This document shows, piece after piece, positions 11,901 through 22,000 of a DNA stretch of 64,000 nucleotides. The stretch spans positions 1 to 64,000 of the forward strand of contig JAKSYS010000184.1 in assembly GCA_022925895.1 (NCBI GenBank). The letters are read 5' to 3'. The notes under the pieces are model-generated. The model made no database searches. It saw only the letters and a program-made list of their open reading frames with translations, and was not told the DNA's origin. Numbering within the stretch: the first letter of the stretch is position 1; every line of letters starts with the position of its first letter. The stretch comes from Fragilaria crotonensis (Eukaryota > Bacillariophyta > Fragilariophyceae > Fragilariales > Fragilariaceae). The position numbers were made by a program, and so were the translations under genes.

Positions 11901-12036
11901 AACGGCCGACATCATCTCCCAAGATTCAAAAGCCACTTCTGAAAAAGGTATACTCGTATACTCGTAATTGGGTTGCACGTGCAGTATTGTAGCAGATTGT
12001 ACGGAGTAGGAGTACCTTTCTGCGTATAAGCACAAC
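8962..12036. other. 3-kb intergenic region, no gene recognised
   Basis: The open frames here (for example 9278-9616 and 9635-9934) are short and have no recognisable domain, good start or splicing partner. The sequence is AT-richer than flanking genes and contains many GTAC words near 10360-10440 and 11300-11830. No tRNA-like fold or transposon end was seen. Confidence 0.4.
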
Positions 12037-13239
12037 ATGGAATACTTTTTGTGTGTTGCCCACAAATTCGCAGCACTTCCAGCTTCCAGTTTGCAGAGCC
12101 GGCTGGGCTGGATCGGCTCCTCTGCGAGACGACGAAAGCAAGCTTGTTCCATGGATCACCGGCGTTCGAATTCCTCTTTACTTTCCTCCTCGCCTCATGT
12201 GTCAATATTGACACCGCAGCTATCTGGTTTCGTGCCACTTTTGCTCGAATCCCCCAAAATTCCGAAAGTTTCACTTCCGATGTTTGAGCGACCCCTTTTT
12301 CGAAAACAAGAGTATGTCTCTTCGAATCTTGGCCAGAAGCTTATTGGTGATATCGCTATTGGATCGGTAGTCACCTTTTCTGTAGTACCCTTTCTCACTG
12401 TCGTCGACACTGCGATTGTTCGAAAGGCAGCTGGTACGCATACGATGCTCTCCTCTGCAGCAGATTCACTAGCCACCATGGTGCGAAATCCCGTCACTTA
12501 CCTGAAGAGTCCAGCATTTCTCTTCATGTGGGTCACGTACGCGGCCACATACTCGACCGCCAACAGCCTCAAGACAATTGTCGAGCATCGTGATTATTAC
12601 AACGCCGCGATGGATCCTTATCAGAAATCGATGGATTCCTCGTCCAGCAATCGCAATCGCATGACTGTCTTTTTGGGAACCTCCATTGTCAATTCGGGCG
12701 CATCATTGCTCAAAGATCGCGCATACGCGAAAATGTTTGGCACGTCCGGGGCTGCTGCTAGTGTGCCTCTGGTATCGCTGGGCCTTTGGGCAACTCGTGA
12801 TTTCATGGTGGTTGGCTCCTCCTTTGTCTTGCCAGATATCCTCAGCAAACATTTGCAAGACGAATACAATGTGCACAAGGGAGATGCGCAGAAAGTGGCG
12901 CAATTGACGTTGCCAGTCATGACGCAGTTTCTGGTGGGACCAATTCAACTCTTGGGGCTGGATTTTTACAATCGACCATTAGCGAATCTCACCTTTCGGA
13001 ATGCTGTGCTAGAGCGAACCCGGTTCCTGATCCAAGGCTTTACGTCGGTCGTCTCAGCCCGAATCATTCGCATCGCTCCAGGGTATGGTATTGGAGGGGT
13101 GTTGAATACTAACCTGCGAGACTCCTGGAGGGATCGCTTGATTCAAAAGGAAATTCAGCATTTAGAGGAGGGCGGAAGTGCTGCTGATTTGGTGCGCCTC
13201 GTTTCATCGAGACATTCACCAAACCCGTACTCGGAGTAG
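12037..13239 (+). CDS. Probable mitochondrial membrane protein, carrier-like, unknown function
   Basis: A 400-residue protein with several amphipathic or hydrophobic segments and a basic, Ser-rich N-terminus suited to mitochondrial targeting. Stretches such as PVTYLKSPAFLFMWVTYAAT, GTSIVNSGASLLKDRAYAKM and LGLWATRDFMVVGSSFVLP resemble a widespread but poorly characterised family of mitochondrial membrane proteins best known as fungal orphans. Canonical PxDxxK carrier motifs are absent. The start at 12037 is the first ATG; ATG at 12151 (MDHRRSN) has an equally good context and would remove 38 residues. It converges with the mitochondrial carrier gene, 122 bp away. Function is not inferred. Confidence 0.75.
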   Translation: MEYFLCVAHKFAALPASSLQSRLGWIGSSARRRKQACSMDHRRSNSSLLSSSPHVSILTPQLSGFVPLLLESPKIPKVSLPMFERPLFRKQEYVSSNLGQKLIGDIAIGSVVTFSVVPFLTVVDTAIVRKAAGTHTMLSSAADSLATMVRNPVTYLKSPAFLFMWVTYAATYSTANSLKTIVEHRDYYNAAMDPYQKSMDSSSSNRNRMTVFLGTSIVNSGASLLKDRAYAKMFGTSGAAASVPLVSLGLWATRDFMVVGSSFVLPDILSKHLQDEYNVHKGDAQKVAQLTLPVMTQFLVGPIQLLGLDFYNRPLANLTFRNAVLERTRFLIQGFTSVVSARIIRIAPGYGIGGVLNTNLRDSWRDRLIQKEIQHLEEGGSAADLVRLVSSRHSPNPYSE

Positions 13240-13361
13240 TTCGATGTTCAGTCATGAGCGAATGTATATAATTCAATGCATGAACACGGTCTCACCAGGA
13301 GAGTCCCGCAAAAGATACGCCATAAGTCTCAAATACATTTCTATCACGATGTAATATTAGT

Positions 13362-16300
13362 TTATGGTTGCTTCGTATCGTGAGTGTCTGACGGCTTGGC
13401 GGCGCCCATATTTTGAAGCAAACCGTCAATATCCTCCGCCTTTGTACCGTATGCACGAATGGGAAATGCTCGTCGATAATCACTAGCATTGCTAGTAGAT
13501 ACTCGAGAGTGCTTCTGGCCCACACCAAACGACACGCTAAAATGTTCGTACGCTGCCATCGTTAACCCAAGTTGGGGTCCTGTTTTGAGAGCCCGAAGCC
13601 CCGCTCCTTTGAAAAACGCACCGAGACCCTCTTTTTGAAACATGCTCACAGCACATTGTCTCATTCCAGTGTACGGTATTGTGTCACGCGCAGCCGCTGC
13701 AGCTTGCAAACGAGTCTTGATCACATCGGCTGGAGTAGTGCAAATCGCCGCAGGAATCGCCGCAGCAACGCCAGCACAAAAGGCATCACCAATCTCGTGC
13801 GAATGATAATCCTCTATTGTAGGAAGGACCTTCTTGATAGCGCTATACAGCGGAAAAAAGATGGCCGAGTAGGGTATATCCCGCCAAAGGCAGGATGCAG
13901 CGCCGCGATAGTATCCGCCGAATCCAAGTTCTCTTGCAACTTCTGGAAAGGACAATGATGGCGGAAGTTGACCTCCTCGGGCTCGTATCAGTCGATTGGA
14001 TTCTCCCTCCGTTTGAAGTTCAATCTTAATAATTTCTAAGGGATTGCCAAACAAAACCTTGCAGGCACCTCCGGCTCCACCGGCCAGTACTTGGAACTCA
14101 AGAGGAACTGATACTTCTCCAGTCTCCTCGTCCGTGTACTCCCATGTTTTGCAGATCTGGCTGTAGACTGTCAACTGAAAGGCTCGTTGAGGAGCAACAC
14201 CGAGTAGATACGGCAGTGTGCCTCGGTAAAGCCCTACAATGCCTTCGCCCCGATATGCTTGTCGGAAGCAGTCGATCGTGCTCGAATACATTCGTGCACC
14301 ATCCGGGGCGATGCGTTGCAATTGCATTCGCGTCTTCACCAAATCAAGCGGTGCTAGAAAACACCCAGCCACAGCCCCAACAAAACCGGCAGTTGCTCCA
14401 GTGCCGAGTTGCCTCAAATAATTTTTAGTGTACTCGACCAATGTCACCTCTTCGTCGCTATCAGGTTCCTGAACTTGTTTGTCAAGGTTCTGGTGCCTGT
14501 AGTCCGGTGGAGGAGCGAAGGTTAGCTTGCCTTCGCGACCTGCTGTGGCTTCCAATTTGTACACAAAGTCTGTGCCCATCACAGTGACAGTGTCCTCCCC
14601 GAAATGAACCCATCGTGATCGAGATCAAAGAGCTGAAAGATAATCTCGACTTGGCGGCGACTTAACTTCCCACCGAGCCCAATAACAAGATTCGCAACTT
14701 TGAAGTCGTCTGCCGAAACCGGGCCCTTTTTGATTTCGCAGGCACCGTGAATAAGATTACAAATTCCAGGGAGCTGCTGAAGAACTTCTTGAAATGCTAA
14801 AAAGTCGCCATACGCATAGCATCGATCTCCAAGAAGTTTCGACCGCCGTTCAATATTGGCAAGAATGGATGCCGTTGTTGACCTAGTTACCTCGGCGGGT
14901 GACGATCCCTTCAAATGCTCCGCCTTTATCGACATGAGCGCTCCTGCTTCTGCTGCTTCAATTGGTGCCTTGCAGTACAAATTCTCCAATCGATCCGATA
15001 CACCTTGCGGCAATCGCCACCCGCATGCTGTCTTGAGAACTTGAACAAAGTCATTTGGATTAAGATATCCCTCTGGTGTCCCGTTGACTTGGACTGCATG
15101 TAGGAAGGCCTGGCGACCCATCTCTTGTTGAAAGTCCACGAGAAATTGAGAAACATGGGTGGGTCGGATTGTTCTCTTTCCATCTGGGCCGAAGTGGCGC
15201 TTGACAAAGTCACAGTCCAAATTGAAGAATTGACGATCCTGCGTATCCAAGAAACTTGATAGATTGTCCAGCGTAATGGTTCCGGTCCGATCCCTGTCAA
15301 GTAGGAGAAACGCTATGTCCACCTCGGGATCGGGACGAGACATGAGAAGGTGAAAGAGACAATAGTTTGCCAGATTTATCTTTTGAACACCATCTGGTTT
15401 CCTGAGAAGTTTGTAAGTATTGGCCATGCGTACCCGCGCTCTCGGATCCTGATCATTCCCCTCGCGGTCCAGACAGGACTTGACAAACTCGTCCATTGTC
15501 ATGTACGGATTGCCGTATTCATCGGTATGCATGGCATACTTGGAAAACATTCGAATCATATTTTCTGATGGCAGGACATAATTGCGAAATACTTTAGCAG
15601 GTACGACCCAGCATTCAAGATCCTCACCAGAATCGGAGGCCATGACTGTGGCAGAGTGCTGGCGATGAAAGAGGAAGCCTCCCTCTCCAAAGACATTTCC
15701 CTTTCCAAGGGAAGCCATATTGACATTACCGTGCCAGACATCGGCCGATCCTGATCTAACAGTGTAGACGTAGCTAGCGATTCCGCTCATTCGAAGGGCT
15801 GACTCATCTGGTTCCTCTGTTGGTTCCACCTTCTCCTGGGACTATTTCATCAACCTCCATCCCGCCATAGTTTTCGCTTTCAGTGGGGTCGATGTTTCGA
15901 TGATCCTCACGATTCTGCCGTTCATTTCGTTTCGGAGGATCGACTGCGTCGAGGGCAGCATACGTTTCATCGTGCTCGTCGTGAAATAGTTCGTCGTCGT
16001 TTTCATCGTCTGCTCCCCCATTGTCGTCACTTTGCACGTCAACTGTTGACAATGGCTCCATCTCCTCCACGGGACGACTGTCTATTGTCAAGCTGTCTGC
16101 ATGTTCTGTTAGAACATTACCACGAGGAGCTGCTATGGTCTCCGGCGTTTGTGACTCGTTTGGCGTTGTCGCATCAGTCACTGTATCTGTGTCCGTGGCT
16201 GCATCGTGTTTTTCAAAGGAAAGAAGCCGCTTCAACAAGCCTTTTGTGTCCAACTTGTCGCCATCGCCGTCTTTCATATCATCATCCATATATCCCTCCA

Positions 16301-16536
16301 AAATGACAACTTCTCCCGGGTGGTAGGTCTTGAGTTGCGCAGCCTTTACGAATCTTGCCACCTGTTCTTCATCGAGGCATGTGAAAAAGGGGAGATTGAT
16401 GTAGCGCTAATCGAATCAATTCTTCATCTTCCTTTGTCTTGGGACGAGTTGGTTGTTGAAGTTCGGGTCGGGTGAGCTTTCGTATCAGTTGGGATTCACG
16501 ACTATCGCCGTCTTCGCCGTCGCCGTCATCCGCCAT
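13362..16536 (-). CDS. Ca2+-regulated mitochondrial aspartate/glutamate-type carrier with N-terminal cNMP-binding fold (frame broken 3x)
   Basis: One gene in three minus frames. Starting from ATG at 16536 (MADDGDGEDGD), the total is about 1,057 residues once three single-base shifts are allowed for. N-terminal half: a cyclic-nucleotide-binding beta-roll (VARFVKAAQLKTYHPGEVV, later YVYTVRSGSADVW and LGKGNVFGEGGFL), interrupted by an acidic low-complexity insert of about 150 residues. Middle: an EF-hand region as in aralar/citrin, with DRDRTGTITLDNL and DLDHDGFIS loops. C-terminus: a six-helix SLC25 carrier with PLDLVKTRMQ, NPLEIIKIELQ and PADVIKTRLQ signatures. WRDIPYSAIFFPLYS and GVAPQRAFQLTVY point to the aspartate/glutamate exchanger group of the inner membrane. 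The frame changes are at 14597-14600 (a C4 run on the plus strand), about 15835, and 16384-16388 (an A5 run); the total length is a multiple of three after correcting them. These look like sequencing errors. Confidence 0.85.
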
Positions 16537-17186
16537 CGTGTGATACCTGGTAGTACAACGTACAACACTGCGGGAAGGCGTTGGATGCAGGAAACAATCG
16601 GACACGAAACAGAGAGAACCCTCGGATTTTTGACCCATCAAGAGATTCGTTAGGAGAGCAAGGAGTGTCCAGTGTCCAGGTGCATGTATCATATGCATAC
16701 CAGGTACTGTCTACAGTAGGTTGGATATACGAGTATACATACTCCAGTGCGCAACCAGTAGTACTCCAGTACTACGGTACTTCTACCGGTAGGTTGTACT
16801 ACCGGTAGGAGCTCCGCTTCCGAGTACCAGGTACTTGTACCCTTTCCAGATACCCATTTGGACTGGGTTATCTACTGTAGTAGACAGTACAAGTAACAGA
16901 TATATGACGTGCTATACGTATGCATACATCTTTTCTACTCTTCTACTCCATAGTCCATAGTAGTAGAGGTAGCTCTTGTATAAATCGTGTAACCCTGTCA
17001 GGTGAATCTCAGACCTCACAATTCTTCACGAGATTCAGTCGTCCACACTTGCACGAGCATCCTTCATACTCAGCGTAATAGTTCTCCTTTACTACCGTGG
17101 TGAAAGGAGTCTTTCCTGACTGCAGGCCATCGTACACTACTTTGCTTTACTTCGGCTTCCTCAGCCGTTCAGCATCTATCAGTAGA
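16537..17186. promoter_or_regulatory. Divergent promoter region rich in GTAC words
   Basis: About 650 bp between the divergent carrier and MtnBC genes. The part from 16690 to 16960 is dense in AGTACT, GGTAC and TACCGGTA words, many of them palindromic. No specific factor site can be named. Confidence 0.4.
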
Positions 17187-18941
17187 ATGTCAGAACAACC
17201 CGGTAGCGGCTGGACCAACGGAGATGTCCCTCCCTCAATGTTTCCGTTGACGCGCGATGGCAAGCTGGCTTTGTATTCGCATCAACGCCGTTGGATTGGT
17301 CTTAGCAAGGGATGGACTCGAATTGGCGAGGGCACGACCGAACTCGATGCCCGTCATTCTTCATCCCAGTCGGCTGGAAAGTTTCACGAAAGTCTTCAAG
17401 ACGAAGCAAATGCGGTTAAGGCACTAATTTCGCAGCTTTGTGAACAATTCTATCGCAGTGGATGGGCAACGGGAACAGGAGGTGGGGTCAGTATTCGCGT
17501 TGGAGGACCGCAAGAGAACCGTCCCTATCGCGTCTTTGTGGCTCCTTCGGGAATCCAAAAGGAAGACATGATTGGAGACGATGTTTTTGAGCTCGACATG
17601 GATCGCAGGGTTGTTGTTCCGCCAAAGACACCCAATTTGCGACAATCGGCGTGCACTCCGCTCTGGTACGTTGTCTACAAACACCGTCCGGGTGCCAATT
17701 GCGTCATTCATACACATTCTTTGAATGCCCAAATGGCCACCTTACTGGATCCCACCGAATGTGCTGAGACACTCAAAATTACTCATTTGGAAATGTTGAA
17801 GGGCGTTGGTAATCACGCATACGACGACGTGTTGGAAGTTCCTATTATAGACAATCGTCCATCCGAAGATTTGCTGGCCGACCAGCTCGAACAAGCTATA
17901 CTGAAGTACCCCAAATGCAACGCCGTCCTAGTCCGACGTCACGGTCTCTACGCGTGGGGTGATTCCTGGGAACAGGCCAAGACCCAGTGCGAGTCTTTCG
18001 ATTACCTCTTCGATACCGCCATTCGGATGCGCCAGATGGGACTCGACCCGGGGAGCATTCCAAAGCAGGGAACGTATCGTGTGGATGACGAGGATTTGCC
18101 ACCTGCCAAAAAGCTCAAAGTTGATGAAGCAGGGTTTAATGGACAGGCTAAAGCCTCCAACCAGAACGATGTCGACAGTAACACCATCCCATTGCTCCCG
18201 AAGAATGGCAAAATTCTACTGCTGGACATTGAAGGGTGCACAACATCGATCGCCTTTGTCAAAGAAGTATTGTTCCCGTACGTCGTCGACCACATCGACA
18301 CCTACCTCAGCGCCATTCCTCTCGAGCATGACATCAGAGCCATTTATTCGTCGCTGACTCACGACCTACTTCAATTGCCCGACGATCACCCGTGCAAGGC
18401 TTTTGTGACTAACAACAGTGAACAAGCAACCCGCGACGATGTTGCGGCTTTAGTCAAAATGATGGTGGCAACAGATGTAAAGGCCACGGGGCTCAAGAGT
18501 CTTCAGGGTAAGATGTGGAAGACTGGTTACGAAGATGGCGCGATCGAGTCACATGTGTACGAGGATATTGTGCCTACACTTGATTGGTGTCAATCGCAAG
18601 GAATCCAGGTTTACATTTACTCTTCGGGTAGCATTGAAGCCCAGAAACTACTTTTCGGTCACTCCCCTAAGGGCGATCTACGAAAGTATCTTGCAGGGCA
18701 CTTTGATACAACCAGTGGCTCGAAAAAGGAAGCTCAGTCATACTTGACAATCGCCAAGAGCATTGGTGTAGATCCATCGCAAGTCACGTTTGTATCCGAC
18801 GCGGTAGACGAGTTGATAGCTGCGAGAGAGGCTGGCATTGGCAATATTGTCATGTCGATTCGTCCTGGAAACGTTCCGCTCACGCCCATTGCCAAGCCCT
18901 TTCCAGCCGTACATTCGTTACTGCAGTTGTGCGGGCAATAA
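17187..18941 (+). CDS. Fused methylthioribulose-1-phosphate dehydratase / enolase-phosphatase E1 (MtnB-MtnC)
   Basis: A 584-residue bifunctional enzyme of the methionine salvage pathway. Residues about 1-300 are a class II aldolase-like dehydratase (MtnB): GTGGGVSIR, PSGIQKEDM, the zinc-binding CVIHTHSLNAQ and LVRRHGLYAWG. Residues about 335-584 are a HAD-type 2,3-diketo-5-methylthiopentyl-1-phosphate enolase-phosphatase (MtnC): DIEGCTTSIAFVKEVLFPY with the nucleophile Asp, YIYSSGS, and FVSDAVDELIAAREAG. Together they perform two neighbouring steps after methylthioribose-1-phosphate. The same order of fusion is known in plants as DEP1. The first in-frame ATG is 17187 (MSEQPGSG); the open frame starts 30 codons earlier with GTG, so those residues are not counted. 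Single exon. It converges with the LRR gene, 65 bp between stops. Confidence 0.93.
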   Translation: MSEQPGSGWTNGDVPPSMFPLTRDGKLALYSHQRRWIGLSKGWTRIGEGTTELDARHSSSQSAGKFHESLQDEANAVKALISQLCEQFYRSGWATGTGGGVSIRVGGPQENRPYRVFVAPSGIQKEDMIGDDVFELDMDRRVVVPPKTPNLRQSACTPLWYVVYKHRPGANCVIHTHSLNAQMATLLDPTECAETLKITHLEMLKGVGNHAYDDVLEVPIIDNRPSEDLLADQLEQAILKYPKCNAVLVRRHGLYAWGDSWEQAKTQCESFDYLFDTAIRMRQMGLDPGSIPKQGTYRVDDEDLPPAKKLKVDEAGFNGQAKASNQNDVDSNTIPLLPKNGKILLLDIEGCTTSIAFVKEVLFPYVVDHIDTYLSAIPLEHDIRAIYSSLTHDLLQLPDDHPCKAFVTNNSEQATRDDVAALVKMMVATDVKATGLKSLQGKMWKTGYEDGAIESHVYEDIVPTLDWCQSQGIQVYIYSSGSIEAQKLLFGHSPKGDLRKYLAGHFDTTSGSKKEAQSYLTIAKSIGVDPSQVTFVSDAVDELIAAREAGIGNIVMSIRPGNVPLTPIAKPFPAVHSLLQLCGQ

Positions 18942-19006
18942 TGGTACGACCAAGATGTGATGAGCTAATACTGAATACTTGTAGTACAATTCGCACTAAG
19001 GCTACA

Positions 19007-22000
19007 TTATATTTTCCACAAGAACGACAGCGTTACCCACACAGTCGCGGACAGAATGATCGCGACACGGCTTTCGACAGAGCTGCCACTGGACTCATCG
19101 CAGTTGCTTGCCCCGAGATGGAGAGCACGTCCAGAAGCGCATGCTTGGCATTCCCCGGAGGAAGAATGGCGCCCGGTGGGAGAAAACTGCCCAACGGGAC
19201 ACAGGATTCCGTTACATCCAAAGCGCCCCACGTCTCCTTCGTTCCAGTCATTCATAGAACAAAGTTGCTCGTTTATTTCAGTAAGCTTGTTGTCTTTGAG
19301 GTAAATGTTCAGATTCAAGAATCGAGTCAGAGCTGTTGGGATGGATCCCGTGAGTTGGTTCGAAGAGAGGTCAACTTCTAACTCGGCCGAGAATGGGATC
19401 AAAGTCAGAAACGACTCCGGTATCGACCCGACTAGTCGGTTATCCGACAAGTCAAGGCGTCGGATGCTACTTGGGAAGTTAACACTGTGGAGGTTTCCTG
19501 AAAACTGGTTGTTTGACACCAAAAGAGCCTCGAGGTTAGTCATACCCTCGATTGTCGACGGTAGGGTTCCTGTAAGAGCGTTGTACGCCATCGTCAGAGT
19601 TTGCAAGGACGTTATTTGCGTCAGCTCTGACGGAAAAGTTCCTTGGAAACTGTTGAACCGGATGTTCAAAAACTTCAAGCTGGGCGCCTTCTCGATTCCT
19701 TTTACTGATGAAATTCCGGTCGCGTCGAGAAGGAGCTCTGTTAGATTTTTTGCGTACTGAATACCCTCGAAGCTGACGCTGGACAGTGGATTCGAGTACA
19801 AGGAGAGTGACTTAAGGTTCGGAAGCGCGTACAGCTCAGTTGGAGGGGAGCCCTTGAGATTGTTGGCCCCAAGCGAAAGGGCCTCCACTGTACTGTCCAG
19901 TCCTGGCACACACTGTACCCCGGCCCACGAGCAAACACTTTGATCGTTGCTCAGCCAATTTTCTTGTTCGTCCCAGTTCTCCCCTCCACAAGATTTGTAT
20001 AGCTGATTAGCACTTCCTTTTCCACCACTGGAGGGGAATATGCGGTTGGAGAGGCAACGGGAGGCTCACACGTCACTTCACCGAAGTATGCAGCCCCGGG
20101 ACAGTCTTCGCAGGGAGTGTCTTGTGACTCCTGTCGACCCTGGCGATTATAGGTCCCAGGTTTACAAAGGAATGCATCGCAACCGAATTGAGAGTAAACA
20201 AGACCTCTGGACGAGTCACAAAATGCGCTTGGTACGCCCGATATCATGTTGTCGGAGAGAAAAATTTCACCGTATCGAGCAATCGATGCTGGAATAGTCC
20301 CTGTGAGGGAATTTGAGCTAAGGTCGGCATATTCAAATTCGGCAGAATCAATTGCTCGTAGGAAATTGTAAGGAATCGTTCCAGAGAATGCATTCTCCCT
20401 CAGTCTGACCTGTGTGATGCGTTTGAGATTCGAAAGAGGAGGCAGTGGTCCCGACAAACCAGGGCCGCCGTGTTCTTTTTGACGAGATAGGTCAATATAA
20501 GACAGCGAAGTCATTTGATCCAGCGCCTCAGCAGGAAGATTCCCGGCAAATGAGTTCCTCCCCAGGCGAAGGGACTCCAGACTTGTCAATGCACTAAATT
20601 CGTCGGGAAGGACTCCCGATAGAAAATTTTTCTCGCCACTCAATTCCTTCAGATTCGATAGTTGGCCGATTCCGTGAGTCAAAGGGCCTTTGAATGAATT
20701 GAAGTCGAAGTCAATCTGCTCAAGTGCTGTAAGCTTGAAAATTTCTGCGGGGAATGAGCCACCAAGTCCGATTTGCTTCATGTGCAGTTCTCGAAGCTGA
20801 GACGCAGCTCCGATTCCTGTCAAATCGTCCACTGTAGTGGCGCTTATATCGAGTATTTCCAGTCTACGTGCCGATCCTATGTCATCAAAATACAGGCGCA
20901 CGTTGTTCGAGTCAAGTACCAGTGTCTTCAAGTATGCCAAAGTGAATATCTCCTTCGGGACCGTGCCGACCAGATTGTTGGCGCTGAGCACGATGTGCTC
21001 CACTCGATTATTGCCGTCCTGATCGCAGCGAATTCCAAACCACTGGCAAACTGGGACACCACTTTCTTTCCAAAAGTCCTTTCGTTTCCACGAGGTTCCT
21101 TGCGTCTCGTTGAACAACATAGTGAGAATGGCTTCGTCGCTGAGATCAGAAGCGGTAACCGGCGGAAGAGTAGGGGGCAATCCCCGGATGCATCACATTG
21201 TGTGGCACCGTAGTAAGGGTTAACGACGCAGCTTTCACATGCATCATTTCCATTCGTTTGCCGACCATTCGGGCTCCATGTCCCCATCGAACATAGAACC
21301 GCGTTACATCCGTATTGTGCGACAGTTCCACCTAAGTCCCTGCTGCAAAGGCCGTCACCAAGTTTCGAGATCTTATTGTCCGTGACATCATATTGCTCTA
21401 CGGGGAATTTACTTAGAACGTTCGGAAGTTCTCCCGTCAAGCTGTTCTGCGCCAATGAAACGTGCTCGAACGACTGAATCGAGACACTATCGAGGAAATC
21501 GGAAGGAATGGTCCCGTTTAGCGTGTTCTTGCTCAGATCAATTTTTTTCAGATTAGTCAATGTTGCAAAACTCGGTATTCCACCAGAGAGTCCGGCTCCT
21601 CCGTTTCCACGTTGGCTTGCCAGTGAAATGAAGCTTAAACTGCCCAGGAGATTGAGCTGCGTGGGGATGCTGCCACTTAAATCGTTGGATTCCAGGAGCA
21701 AGAAGGCAAGCTTACTGAGTTGTCCAAGTTGGGACGGGATCGACCCGGTGAAGGCATTGTCATGAAGCGACAAGAATTCCAAATTCGATAATGCGGCAAT
21801 ACTGCCCGGAATGGATCCTGTGAGATCGTTATATGCAAGTGCCAGCCTCTTCAAAGATGTGATGGCCAGTATTTCAGTCGGGACGGTTCCCTTCAGATTG
21901 TTGGAGGAAATGTAAAGGTTCTCGAGACTGGGCGAATCGCTGATCCCCTCAACGGACGCAAGCGCGGTTTGGGTGAGATCCAGAGTCTTCAGGTTGGTTG

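Noticed and set aside
13362-14582. Carrier region as a gene separate from the EF-hand region
   Set aside because: The EF-hand text runs directly into the carrier text across a G-run with a one-base shift, as in aralar/citrin proteins.
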